A DNA stretch of 64,000 bases, taken from NCBI GenBank assembly GCA_025716815.1, contig JAIXMN010000013.1, forward strand, positions 868,001 to 932,000. The letters run 5' to 3'. The translations under genes were made by a program, and so were the position numbers. The notes under the pieces were generated by a model, which was not told where the DNA came from, did not search any database, and saw only the letters and a program-made list of their open reading frames with translations. Positions 11,942-24,743 of this stretch are shown piece after piece. The stretch comes from Dichotomocladium elegans (lineage: Eukaryota > Mucoromycota > Mucoromycetes > Mucorales > Lichtheimiaceae). Within the stretch, counting starts at the first letter, position 1. Every line of letters starts with the position of its first letter.

Positions 11942-13377
11942 GCGCTGTGTGGAAATACAAACATTCAGGCCAAACTCACATGCACATAAAACATTCCCCA
12001 AATGCAGTTTATCTTATCCGGCCAGAACACAGTGACATTCAAGGCTGTTAAGGATATAAAATGTGGCGATGAACTCACAGCGTACTATGGAAACCATTTC
12101 AATGGGAAAAATAATTGCGCATGTCGATGCAAGACATGTGAATTGTAAGTGCTGCTACGATAGCTACCCTGCGCTCCTGATGAGATTTAATGAAATATTA
12201 AATTTCGCAGTTTCGGCGACGGTTATTTTTCATCTGTCTCTCCAGAAAAATTCATTGAGCCCCAAAACCCAAGGCCAGCGGTTCCAGATAATGGTAGGCT
12301 TAGCGAAGCGGATGGAAATTATGGTTTGAGAATGTGGCATAAAGACCCAATTTAGATAATGTTGCCGATCTGTTGATATTTGGCGATGTCAAATCGGATG
12401 ATGACGGGAACCATCATGATCATGAGCAACCATTAGTAGAAAAACGTCGAAAATCGTCGAGTGTGATGAGCATTGACTTCTTATGTGGGCGGCAAGATGA
12501 GCAACAGCCAGTTCCGACGAGCCCATTGCATCTTCTCTGCGACGCCGTCCTTGAGCACGAATACATTAACGTCGAGAGGGGCCAGCCCAAGTCCCTCACA
12601 GTGCTAGTCGGTCAAAAATGTTCGAACAACGCTGTTTCTATCTCGATGTATTGTCCAGGCCCATCCCCTGTAAGCGAGAACGGAAATTCAAAGGCTGATT
12701 CAGCAGTGAGCATGTCTCCTCAACAACAATGGGCTCCGCTTGACGAAGGATTCGATGGAATATTGGACGAGTCATCCGATCTATCGACAATCGCGTCAAC
12801 GGAACTTGCTGGGCTGAGTGATATGGATGACATTGAAGAACAGAGTGATAAGGACGATTATCAAAAGGAACCGAGGGGCGAAAAATCCGATCAGCTATCC
12901 TGCATTGCTTGCCACCGAGAGCTTCGACGAGATGAGATATCAAAACAAGTAGGTTGTGACACATCCATCACGGCAGATCTGGTTACATGGACATGGACAC
13001 CCTCTGCCATCTTTACCGATTGGCGACCGAAGCGTTGCCCACGATGTGAGCGGCACTATTCGATATTTGATCAAGAATGGCCCAGCAGGAAACCAAGGAA
13101 GCGAATCCTAACGAACCCGCAGAGACAAGCTATGCCTGTCATCGCGTCTGGTATTAAGTCAAAATCCAAGAAGACAGCATCCCCAAAAAAGTCGAAACGA
13201 AAGTGCAGCAGCAGCACTCCATCCAAAGCAACTGCACAATCACGAAAAAAGCATTCTCCTTCCACTCAGCTCCCCAAGAACAACGAAGAAGGCATTGATG
13301 ACCTCTTCCTTTACGAATCACCTCTCACCCCACTCTCCGAATTCTATGGCGATGAAGATGAGCTCCTCAAACTGTAA
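10472..13377 (+). CDS. SET9: histone H4 lysine-20 methyltransferase, SUV420/Set9 family
   Basis: Seven exons: 10472-10671, 11235-11321, 11442-11697, 11777-11800, 12008-12144, 12211-12293, 12356-13377, giving 602 residues in frame. The SUV420-type N-terminal helical region is followed by the SET domain: GPVRFVNHDCDSNC (S-adenosylmethionine and active-site segment, H182-C184), then GDELTAYYG, and the zinc-binding post-SET cysteines in CACRCKTCE. A C-terminal cysteine module (CIACH ... CPRCERHYSIF, near the middle of exon 7) resembles that of fungal Set9, followed by a basic Lys/Ser-rich tail. Family role: mono- to trimethylation of H4K20 in the nucleus, linked to DNA-damage checkpoints and heterochromatin. 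Odd points: intron 1 is 563 nt, the fourth exon is only 24 nt, and the intron after it holds a long (CA)n(TA)n(TG)n tract. Confidence 0.93.
11817..11940. repeat. composite palindromic microsatellite in a SET9 intron
   Basis: Inside intron 4 of SET9 (11801-12007). Imperfect CATA repeats run into (AC)n, then (TA)n of about 14 units, then (TG)n of about 19 units. The AC and TG arms are reverse complements around the TA core, so the tract can fold into a long hairpin. Confidence 0.95.
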
Positions 13378-15133
13378 TTATTGTACATAGCCTTTATTGC
13401 CTGCTTTATGAGCCTCTTAATGCACACACAAGCAAACAAGGATGCCATCTAATACCATTTCGCGCGATTCAGCTAACTTATATTGGTCATATCGGCACTA
13501 GCCGGATAATTGTTTTCTCGAGCATTGTACAGCGGCTGTCTTCAGCAGCCAGGTGGGTTTACGTTCTAATGGGCAAATGCCCAATGGCTTTTAGATCAAA
13601 AGTTTCCATTCCCAAACGTGGGATTAGCGATGCAAATGGATCCAGTGGGGTTCAGATGGTCCTGATTCTTTGATGACTAACGCTGCACTCACAAATCATG
13701 TCATCACAATTCCCAACCAAAGGACCCTTTTGGCCATGGGACAGCCTACGTCAACACGGCAATCGCCGTTTTATCAAAGTGCGGTAAATAGCTATGATAT
13801 AAAACAAATCGCGGGCATTTTCATATCTGTCCGTCCGTGCGTATATGGAAAACATTATCTTTCCGTGGCAATAAAGCACACGCTAACAGTGTCTTTCCAG
13901 GTCCAAAACCTCTTCTGTCAGCCCATATGAATATCTCGCCAATCTTTATTGATAACGCCGGGAATTTTGGAAGGTGGTGTTATGAGCGGGGCCACACAAT
14001 TTGGGGTGTGGCGTTCGTTCATCGCGGCACGACACGTTTACTAAGAGTGTGTTGGCATGGTCATTTCCATGAACGACATTGTCGAATGTTTGATACCTAA
14101 TAGCCTCCGGGGGTGACAGAGATGAGCAAACCTTTGACCCCACCGTCCAAAATTGGAACGCGTCAATATGTTTCTGAGAACGTGGGGTTGGGGGGGGAGG
14201 CAAGTCAATGGTCCCTATTCCTTTGGGTTTGCCACCCATGACTTATCGTCATCGTCAGGCTTTGAAGCACCAATGCGCTTAGAGTATCACGCCACAAAAG
14301 GTTTGGGAATTTTGATCGGAACGGGAGAAGAGAGAGATAGGGAATTATGCGTTCAGATAAGATGGGAGGGCCCTTGTTACACAATTCGTATCATCTCCCG
14401 GATTAAATGAATCCTGTCCTGGAACCGTCTTATTCTTTTTCTTTTCCGCTTCCACCCCCCTCACTCTCTGAGTAGAACTTGGTGATGCACACACCAAGCA
14501 ACATCTGACATCTTCCACCTTTTTCTTCTCGCACCACACGTCATGCATTTCCGATCAAATGATTATATAGCTGAAGAAAACCCCACCCCCGTTTGCGATA
14601 GAACATATGATTCCGTAGCCCGGGACGGTTTTTGGGGGCGTGGGAGGAGGGCATACTGTACTTTTCTATGTGAACAGACGCGTCGCAGATGTACCGGCTC
14701 GTATCCCGCTCATGCGCGTTAGATATGGGTGCATGCCACGTTTTCCAAACACGCCAATAGAGCAGGGGTGGGGGAAAGAGCACCCGGGTCATTGGCAGGC
14801 CCTCTCTGTACTATGGCTACCAGTACGTCCGCTTTTTGTCTGGGCGAGCATCTGTATACAGAGCGGGAAGCGTTCTTTTTTTGTGGCTCCTATCATCATG
14901 TGGTTTCCCCCCCCACCCCTCGTTCGTTTCCGTCCTGCCAGAAAAGGACAAGCAACATTGATTAGATTCAAAAACGATGGATTTTTATCTGTCATGGGAA
15001 GAAAGGCGATTGGCCAGAATGGAGAGATGTCTCACCCGGAAATACCATTGCATAAAGATAAGAAACAACCCAAAAAAGATAGGGTTGCCTCTCCCCATTA
15101 TTCTCTTTTCCTTCTTTTGCTAACCTTTTAACA
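13378..15133. other. intergenic region, SET9 3' side and GLT1 promoter
   Basis: No gene recognised in 1.75 kb. Short overlapping frames (for example 13837-14100, 14153-14410, 14640-15131) lack domains. A pyrimidine-rich stretch just before 15134 looks like a leader for GLT1. Confidence 0.4.
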
Positions 15134-18100
15134 ATGCATTCTGGCAACACGAATAATAATAATAATAATAATAATAATACATCATGGGCTGAAGCTATTC
15201 CGCCCGCACAAGGTCTTTACGATCCAAGCTACGAAAAAGACGCATGCGGCGTCGGATTTACGGTCCATATTAAAGGTCGGCGGTCGCACCGCATCCTCAG
15301 CGACGCAAACAACATTCTCTGCAACATGACCCATCGAGGTGCGAGCGGCGCGGATGTACGCGACGGAGACGGTGCAGGCGTGATGACCGGCATTCCCGAC
15401 GAGTTCTTCCGAATCGAAACAGCCCGTGAACTCGCCATCGAGCTGCCACCGGAAGGTGAGTATGCGGTGGGAAATATCTTCATGAAGGACGACGCCAAGA
15501 GCGAAACAAAGGAGGTCTTTGAGTCCATTGCCGATGCGTTGAATCTCAAGGTCCTCGGCTGGCGTTCGGTGCCACGCGATAGTTCCATCCTCGGTCCTGC
15601 TGCTCGGTCGAAGGAACCTGTCATCGAGCAGCCCTTCGTTGTCGCCAAGCAGCCAATGAATGGCAAGGCGTTCGAGAAACAGCTCTACGTGTTGCGGAAA
15701 CATGCCACGCACACCATCACCATGAAGAAATGGTTCTATATATGCTCGCTCTCGACGAAAAACATCATTTACAAGGGTCAGTTGACGCCAAAACAAGTGT
15801 ACGCCTATTTTTATGATCTCGTCAACGTCAAATATACCACACATTTCGCCCTCGTCCATTCACGGTGAGTTCCTTCTCTCTCTTTTTGGTTAATTTATTC
15901 CCACGCGCGCACGCCCACCCTAATTACGAGAACGGGCCTCTATCTCCGTAGGTTCTCGACAAACACATTTCCGTCTTGGGATCGTGCGCAGCCCATGCGC
16001 TGGTGTGCACACAATGGTACGTTTCTTCTTTTGCGCTTTCATCCGCCCTTTTTCCTTACAAAAACGCTGAATGAAAAACTGTACCATTTAGGTGAAATCA
16101 ATACGCTCCGTGGAAACAAAAATTGGATGAGATCACGTGAGGGTGTGATGACGTCGGATACGTTTGGTGACAAGCTCGAGCTCTTGTTTCCGATCATCGA
16201 GGAAGGTGGCTCCGATTCGGCCGCGTTCGACAACGTGCTCGAGTTGCTAGTCGTCAATGATGTGCTATCACTGCCCGAAGCCGTGATGGTGATGATCCCC
16301 GAAGCATGGCAAAACAATCCGCTCATGGAGCCGGAAAAGAAAGCCTTCTACCAATGGGCGGCGACCATCATGGAGCCCTGGGACGGACCTGCTCTCTTCA
16401 CCTTCTCAGACGGTCGTTACTGCGGCGCATCGCTCGACCGCAATGGGCTGCGGCCCTGCAGATTCTATCTCACCTCTGAAGACATCATGATTTGCGCATC
16501 CGAGGTCGGGACGTTGCGGGTGGATCCTGAGCTGGTTGTGAAAAAGGGCCGTCTGCAGCCGGGGAAGATGCTTCTTGTCGACACCGAGGAAGGGAGGATA
16601 GTAGTAAGTTCTATAGCGAGATGAGAGAAACAAAGCAAATCGCTGTGGATTTGTTTTGCGGGAGTTTGTCAGCCTTGAATCCTCAGGCAATCCTTTTTTT
16701 ATGGAATGTAGGATGACAAGGAACTGAAGATGATGACAGCTGCAAAGGCCGATTTCTCGGAATGGGTGCAGCAGCGCATCTCGCTTGCCGACATCCTGAG
16801 TTCGTCTGCGTCTGCTGAGCACGAAGTAATGCTCGACGAGACCTCTGTCCAAGACGACGCCCGGTTGAAGGCCTTTGGATACACACTCGAACAGCTCAAT
16901 CTGCTCATGGTCCCAATGGCTTCGGAAGGAAAAGAAGCGCTCGGCTCGATGGGAAATGACACCGCGCTTGCGTGCCTTGCCACACAGCCTCGACTGATCT
17001 ATGAGTATTTCCGACAGCTCTTTGCGCAGGTCACCAATCCGCCCATCGACCCCATTCGCGAAGAGATCGTTATGTCTCTCGAATGCTATGTTGGTCCGGA
17101 GGGGAACCTTCTTGAGATCCTGCCCTCGCAATGCGAGCGACTCATTCTGCCTTCGCCCATCCTGTCCACGAAGGCACTGTCGGCCATCAAGAGTATGAAT
17201 CAACCTTACCCTTCATGGACTGTTGCGACGATCGACATTACGTTCCCTCGCGAAGCGGGCGTTGACGGCTACCTCGATGCACTGGAGCGGGTATGCAACG
17301 AGGCTATGCAGGCAATCAAAGATCAGCACAAGATCTTGATCTTATCCGACCGTGCGGTCGGTCCTGACCGGGTTGCGATATCTTCGCTCATTGCGCTCGG
17401 TGGCGTGCATCATCATCTCGTCCGGAACCGATTGCGAAGTCGTATTGCGCTCATGGTGGAGACGGCCGAGGCAAGAGAGGTCCACCATTTTTGTGTCCTG
17501 ATCGGCTACGGTGCCGATGCGATCTGTCCCTATCTAGCCATCGAGGCCATGTTGAAGCTTCAGCGGCAAGGGGCCGTTCGCGACGAACTCACGCCAGAAA
17601 AGATAGTGTATAATTACACAAAGGCGATTGATAATGGCATTAAAAAGGTCATGTCCAAGATGGGCATATCTACTTTGGCCTCGTATAAAGGTATATACAT
17701 GTATAAAGGGAGGGGAGATCGGGTTGGCTAACGGATGGTTTTGTTCATTCACAACGTTCTTGCTTGATGAACTGCCGGTACGTAGGTGCGCAGATCTTTG
17801 AGGCTCTCGGAATCGATGATACTGTTATCTCGCGCTGCTTTGCCGGCACGGCCTCGCGCATCAAAGGCGTGACATTCGATATTTTTGCGCTGGATGCCCT
17901 CACCCTCCATGAGTTTGGTTATCCCCGCCGCAACATTGTGCAGCCGCTCGCGCTGCCCGAGTCGGGCGAATACCATTGGCGCGATGGCGGCGAGCCCCAT
18001 ATCGCCGATCCGGCCGGGATGGCCAATCTTCAGGACGCGGTTCGACAGAGCAATCAGATTTCCTACGACGCCTACACGCGCAATGCGTACGAAGCGATTC

Positions 18101-21100
18101 GCTCTTGTACGCTTCGCGGTATGTTAGATTTTGACTTTGGATCATGCAATCCCATTTCTATTGAGGACGTCGAGCCGTGGACAAATATCGTGAAGCGCTT
18201 CGTCACTGGCGCCATGTCCTATGGATCGATTTCGATGGAGGCCCATGCATCGCTCGCAATCGCCATGAATAAGCTTGGAGGCAAATCGAATACGGGTGAG
18301 GGGGGTGAGAAGCCCGAGCGCTCGATTCCCAAGCCCAATGGCGATAATCTTCGGTCGGCCATCAAACAGGTCGCATCGGGACGATTCGGTGTCACGAGCT
18401 ACTACCTTTCCGACTCGGACGAACTCCAGATCAAGATGGCCCAGGGTGCTAAACCCGGTGAAGGTGGTGAGCTGGCGGGCACCAAAGTCTCTGAGGAGAT
18501 TGCCAGCACGCGAAAGACAACGCCTGTAAGTCAACGCAACGACAATGGAGCTGACTTGGCTATTTTTTTTTCTTGCCATTATTAATCATGATATTTGTAT
18601 TATTACACACACATTCTTCTCTTTCTCTGCAGGGAATTGGTCTCATCAGTCCGCCTCCCCATCACGATATTTATTCCATCGAGGACCTAAAACAGCTCAT
18701 TTATGACCTCAAGAGCTCAAGCCCGCGCGCGCGCATATCCGTCAAACTTGTGTCGGAAGTCGGCGTCGGCATCGTGGCTGCAGGAGTTGCCAAAGCGAAA
18801 GCGGACCATATCCTGATATCCGGCCATGATGGTGGGACGGGAGCTTCGCGGTGGACGGGTATCAAATACGCTGGCTTACCCTGGGAACTTGGGCTTGCGG
18901 AGACACATCAGACCCTTGTCTTGAACGATTTACGTGGCCGCGTCATTGTGCAGACCGATGGTCAAATCAAAACCGGTCGGGATGTTGCGATTGCCTGCTT
19001 GCTCGGTGCAGAAGAATGGGGATTTGCAACGACGCCGCTGATAGCATTGGGCTGCATCATGATGCGAAAGTGTCACTTGGTGAGTTAAATAGCTATCACT
19101 GTTGTTCATCGTCAGAAACTCAAACCTTCAGCTCGTCCCCATGTAGAATACCTGTCCGGTGGGTATTGCGACCCAAGATCCAGAGCTACGAAAGAAGTTT
19201 GAAGGCAAGCCGGAGCACGTCATCAATTTCTTCCACTATGTCGCCGAAGAGCTCCGGGGTTACATGGCCAAGCTCGGTTTCCGGACAATCCATGAGATGG
19301 TGGGACATACCGAGGTGCTCCGGGTGAACGACAGTCTGCGGACGTACAAGACCGCGAATCTCGACCTTTCGCCGATCCTGACGCCGGGGCATATGCTTCG
19401 GCCTGGCGTGGCGACGCATTGCGTCCGCAAACAGCAGCACAATCTGTACACGCGCCTCGACAACTACCTCATCGACGAGAGCGAGCCTGCGCTGGAGCAC
19501 AAGGAGAAGGTGACGATCGAAGCAGAGATTGTGAACACCGATCGCGCCGTCGGTGCAACGCTCTCGTACCACGTGTCTAAGCACCATGGCGAGCACGGTC
19601 TTCCGCCTGACACCATCCATGTCAAGTTCCAGGGCTCTGCCGGACAGTCGTTTGGCGCGTTCCTTGCGCCCGGCATCTTTTTCGAGCTCGAGGGTGACAG
19701 CAATGATTATGTAGGCAAGGGCCTGTCTGGCGGTCAGATCGCGATCTACCCGCCGCGGTCGAGCACGTTCAGCGCGCGCGAAAACATCCTTGTTGGCAAT
19801 GTATGCCTCTATGGTGCGACGGGCGGAAAGGCGTTTTTCCGCGGCGTTGCGGCCGAGCGTTTCTGCGTCCGCAACTCGGGCGCGGTCGCGGTCGTCGAGG
19901 GCGTTGGTGACCATGGCTGCGAATATATGACAGGCGGCCGGGTGGTAGTCTTGGGCAGCACGGGCCGGAACTTTGCTGCGGGTATGTCGGGCGGCATTGC
20001 ATACGTCTTGGACCTCGATGACGAGTTCAAGCGGAACGTCAATATGGAAATGGTCGAACTCGAGACCATCAACGAGGACGCCGAGGTCGCTGAAGTGCGG
20101 GACCTGATCGAGGACCACCATCACCACACGGGATCAGACATCGCTGCAGAGGTGCTCGCCCATTTTAACGATTTCCTTCCCAAGTTTGTCAAAGTCATGC
20201 CGGTCGAGTACCGACATCTTCTTGAGAAACAGAAGAAGCAAGCATTAACAGCTCTGAGCGCTGTTGAGGAGGGCACGAACGAAGAAGAAGAGAAGACACG
20301 AGAGCCAGTGATAGAGGATGTGGAGGATAGCATTCTGGACGAGGGTGAGATCCTCAGCCGCAGAGCGAAGCTCGACAAGTTGCGTGGGTTCATGAAGTAC
20401 AAGCGAAGGTACGAGCGGTACCGAAAACCGGCAAAGCGAGCGCTGGACTGGGAAGAAATCAGCCATCGGATGACTCGGTCTCAGTATCACGAGCAGGCTG
20501 CACGTTGCATGGACTGCGGTGTGCCGTTCTGCCAATCCGACACAGGCTGTCCTATTGGAAATATCATTCCCAAGTGGAATGAACTGATTTTCAAGGACAA
20601 CTGGCGAGAGGCGCTCGATCGCCTGACGATGACAAACAATTTCCCAGAGTTCACAGGCCGTGTGTGGTAAATGTTTTATTTGTGATGGGGGAAAAAGAGA
20701 GAGAGAGAGAGAGATAATTATTTACTTGCTTGCTTGTTTGTTAGCCCTGCTCCTTGCGAGAATGCTTGCGTCCTTGGCATTAACGAGTTGCCGGTCAGCA
20801 TCAAGAGCATCGAGTGTGCGATCATTGATCATGGATTCGAACAGGGCTGGATCACACCCAGCCCGCCTGCTGTCCGGACAGGCAAACGTGTTGCGATCAT
20901 CGGGTCTGGCCCGGCCGGACTGGCTGCTGCAGATCAACTGAACAAGGCAGGACACCAGGTGATCGTGTACGACCGCAACGACCGCATCGGTGGTCTGCTC
21001 ATGTACGGCATCCCGAACATGAAGCTCGATAAAGCCATTGTACAACGCCGGGTTGATCTACTGGCCGACGAGGGCGTGGAGTTCATCACGAATACGCACG

Positions 21101-22002
21101 TCGGCACGGACATAGATGCAACGACCCTCCAGGCAGAGAATGATGCTGTCATTGTTGCTACGGGCGCGACCTGGCCTCGTGACCTGAAGATCCCCGGACG
21201 CGAGAGCAACGGCATTCACTTTGCGATGGAGTTCTTGCAGGCGAACACCAAGTCGTTGCTGGACTCGAGACTCGAGGACGGCAACTATCTCTCGGCAAAA
21301 GACAAGAATGTGATTGTGATTGGCGGAGGCGACACCGGCAACGACTGCATTGGCACCTCTGTGCGCCATGGATGCAAATCCGTCGTAAACTTTGAGCTGC
21401 TGCCACAGCCACCCGACACGCGTGCAGCGGATAACCCGTGGCCGCAGTTCGCACGGGTGTTCAGGGTCGATTATGGCCATGCGGAGGTGCAGGCTCACTT
21501 TGGCAGGGATCCGCGCGAGTACTGCGTGCTGTCGAAGGAGTTTGTGAGCGACGAGGATGGGAACGTCCGGGGGATCAAGACGGTGCGCGTGGAATGGCAA
21601 AAGGACGAGGATAACGCTGGGCGTTGGTCGATGAAGGAAGTGCCCGACTCGGAGCAGTTCTTCGAGGCCGACCTCGTCCTTCTCTCGATGGGCTTCCTCG
21701 GTCCAGAAGAAACGCTTGTTAGGCAACTTTCGCTGAAGCAGGACGGACGCACGAACATTGAGACACCTCGCGGCCGGTATTCGACGTCCGTCCCGGGCGT
21801 CTTTGCGGCCGGTGACTGCAGACGCGGACAGTCGTTAATTGTGTGGGGCATCAATGAGGGCCGGATGTGTGCCCGCGAGGTCGACATGTTCTTGATGGGC
21901 AACACCTATCTTCCCGTGACGGGAGGCATTCGACAACGCACCGCTGATGACAAGTTTAGTTTGATCAGCAGTAGAAGAGAACAACAAACCGTGGCTGCAT
22001 GA
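15134..22002 (+). CDS. GLT1: NAD(P)H-dependent glutamate synthase (GOGAT), fused large and small subunits
   Basis: Eight exons: 15134-15864, 15952-16016, 16092-16603, 16712-17690, 17786-18525, 18633-19079, 19147-20666, 20745-22002, giving 2,083 residues (yeast Glt1 is 2,145). It makes two glutamates from glutamine and 2-oxoglutarate, the second half of the GS-GOGAT ammonia-assimilation route. Domains in order: class-II glutaminase with the presumed nucleophile C38 in KDACGVGF, where family members cleave the leader just before the Cys; central domain; FMN-binding synthase domain with 3Fe-4S cysteines C1150, C1156 and C1161, split by intron 6; the GXGXXG beta-helix; then the small-subunit part with 4Fe-4S cysteines ([18 protein letters not shown]), an FAD fold ([12 protein letters not shown]) and an NAD(P)H fold ([10 protein letters not shown]). 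The leader contains nine Asn in a row encoded only by AAT. Confidence 0.97.
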
Positions 22003-22607
22003 ATGGCCATCCCCGCCCCGCCCTCTCCCCAATGCCCGCTTGGAGAGATATCTGAGCCAGTGAACAAAAATAAAATGACAACGAACCGCTCGTCTTCCCC
22101 TTCCCCTCCCGCCTGTTTGATCTCGGCGATTGGGTTCGGTTAGGTTGGATTGGATTGGGTTGGGAGACCCCACCCCTTTGGATATACATCTTGACTGCGA
22201 GTTCAGTCCCAATGGGAAGCGGATGCTTTGTACGCACAGTAGGACAAAGAGAGGGGGGCGGGTATGGCCCTGGTCCCATTTTAGTTTCTTTCGATTGAGA
22301 ACCGTGTGACAAAACTATCACTGGATCCTCCGTTTTTTTCCCCCATTTCCCACTTCTTCCTCAGGATTGTTGCTTTTTTTTTGCATCCTCCCTCCCCTCG
22401 CGTATCGCCAAGTCTTTGGGTTAAAAACCAAATCCAATCACAGCCTGAAATATAGGTAGTTTCATGCTCCTTCCCTCCCCGTCCACAGCATTGTCCTTTT
22501 ATTTTGCCCGTTGCTGCTGCACAAAAAAACGAGAGAACCGACTTCCTGAAGAAAACCGTTCATGTCGGGCAGTGTTGTCCCATCTCTGAGCACATTTCCC
22601 CAAAATC
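22003..22607. other. intergenic region
   Basis: Pyrimidine-rich and G-rich runs but no gene. It includes the 3' side of GLT1 and the leader of the next gene. Confidence 0.4.
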
Positions 22608-23994
22608 ATGGGCGGCGAGCAACAGCAACAACAACAACAACAGCGGACTTCTTATAAAGAGATCATCAGACAGATCACTTCTCAGGCGCCTAAGCCTTAC
22701 GGGGCCATTCCACCTTTGCTGAAGAAACGCAAAAAGAAGACCAAGCACCATAACCATAACCATAGTGAATCGCCAACGGAGACGGACAATGCCAGCTTGT
22801 CTTCGTCGCTGCCACCGGAGCTATTGGTGGCGATGCAGCAGCAGCAACAACAACAAGAGCCGCCGCCGCCGCAGCAGCAGCAGCATGACGACCAACGCCG
22901 AAAGCCGATGCGTCGCATGTCGCATGTAGAGGACTGGATTGAGATTGACAGTAAAGAAAGTTTGCCTGACGAAGAAGAGCTCGTAAGCAGAAAACTTGAC
23001 GACTCCATACAGAGTCATTTTGGTCGTTGGTACTATGGGTGAAAGTTTCCTCTCTCTCTTTCTTTCTCTCCGTGTGTGTATATCTATATATTAGGAGAGA
23101 GAGAGAGAGAGAGACGGAGACGGGGAGGTCTTGTGTCGAATGAAGAACGGGGGTTGGGAGGGGCGACAAGGTGTTGAGTGCCCAAAAACTGGAGCGAGCG
23201 TCCAATGCCATATTGTATAGGAACGGCCCTTCACGGATTTTTTCATCCAAGTCCTGCCGCTGCATAGCCCGCCGCCCTCATTGAGCAATCCAGGCAAAAA
23301 TGAAATGGCGACGGACATTCAAATGCTGGATGATGACGATGATGAGGACCTTGAAGAAAGAGGACGTGATGGTCCATTCCTACATGGCTGGAAGAGTGAT
23401 GGAGAGGATGACGACGATGACAGCAGAGGCATGCCGATCCCACCGCCGTCGTCTGGAGACAATCATGATGCTGGTGCAGCTGCTAGAACCCTCGTCCGAC
23501 GGCATTCGATTTCGTCCTTTTCCAATGCAGTGAACCCGTCCATCTCCACGTCGGCTTCGCATGCCATGTCAACCTCGCCACCGTCGCCACCACCGTCGCG
23601 TGAGGACATCCGCTGGGCGCAGACGATTGCCAGGCTGCGACGGTCGCTGATCCCAGCCAAGAAAAAAGGGCTGCCGCCGGACGGATTCATCCCCATGCCT
23701 CCCGCACCGCGTCGTCCTACGGCGAGCCAGCATCATCGCCGCCGCCGCTCTGAAGCAACCACCCAGCCGCGCTTCAATCCCGACACAAACACATATACTC
23801 GAGATACCCGATCGAATCCTGATCACCTCAGAATCATCGCTTGCGAACTCAACATGATCCGTTCTCGAAAGCTCCTCAGCCCGCTCAAGCCAAGAGGCTT
23901 TCTGCCGCGACGGAAAGACCCCTTTGTCCGCGGTGAGCATCGACGCGTCTCAGCCTTACAGCACGAATGGCTCCCGCCACCGTCTCCCTTGTAA
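22608..23994 (+). CDS. unknown Q-rich, acidic/basic low-complexity protein
   Basis: Two exons, 22608-23038 and 23268-23994, with a 229-nt intron (GTGAAA...GCATAG). The join reads WYYG then PPPSLSNPGK in frame, giving 385 residues. It begins with a short poly-Gln run, then a Lys/His-rich basic patch, a second Gln/Pro run, an acidic Asp-rich stretch (about residues 160-170), a Ser/Pro-rich linker and a basic C-terminus. The part near the end (IACELNMIRSRKLLSPLKPR) looks the most conserved in character. No catalytic motif, membrane span or signal peptide is visible. The composition suggests a nuclear or scaffold protein, but I do not recognise the family. Confidence 0.65.
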
Positions 23995-24743
23995 ATCCCG
24001 AATTGTCGGCTATGCGGGCCAACACTTTTTCTTCTACACCCCTTATTATTATTATTATTAATAATGACTGTCTATCTTTTTGTTGTTGTTGTGCTTCGTT
24101 TCTCCCCCGTCCCACTCACTACGAATCACGTGATTTTCGTGGGGGACATGGGTTGCGCATGTGATTCGGCAATGCTAAGCTTTTTGCTCCCTCCTCGCGC
24201 CGGTGATATAATCCGTAGGACGCGCGGGATTCTTTATGTCTTTGCGATAGAGCATGTGTGTGTATACATCGAGGAAGCCATTGAGGTTCTGTGTAAGAAT
24301 CGCAGTAGTAGATGATGGATGATTATCCATTATCTTGGGAAGGCGTGCGACCATAAATCGGTTGGTTAATTAGTGTAATAAAACGTTGCTTCTTGTGCCT
24401 AAATTGTGTATCTCTCTTTTTTTTTATTCTTTTCGCATACGTTCAGAATCGCCCTTTATGTTTTTTTTTTGGGGGTGATGAGTGTGGATGCATGTTCTTT
24501 AATGCATAGGATATTTGAGATCCCATGAAGTGAGAGAGAAAAAGGTTATTTTTGATGTCGGTCTTTCTCTCTTACCCCTCCACCCCCCATTGGGCTTGCA
24601 TTTCATTTGCTTCCATAAAAAGAAAATAATCCCGACAATGAGGGGCAGTTAAGTAAAGCCCTTTTTTTTTTAAAAAAAAAAACCCAAGCTCATCTCCCCC
24701 CTTTTCGCTTGCCTCCCCCTCCCTCTTTTATCCCTTTCCTTCC
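23995..24743. other. intergenic region
   Basis: Homopolymer A/T runs and a TTA/AAT trinucleotide run near 24,043-24,064. No gene or RNA recognised. Confidence 0.4.

Noticed and set aside
11601..12051. several overlapping frames with THTHTH or YIYIYI runs
   Set aside because: Produced by the CA/TA/TG microsatellite.
15182..15859. 225-codon minus-strand frame
   Set aside because: Antisense to GLT1 exon 1 with no domain of its own.
19186..20127. 313-codon minus-strand frame
   Set aside because: Lies fully antisense to GLT1 exon 7, which has clear conserved motifs. GC-rich coding sequence often yields such mirror frames.
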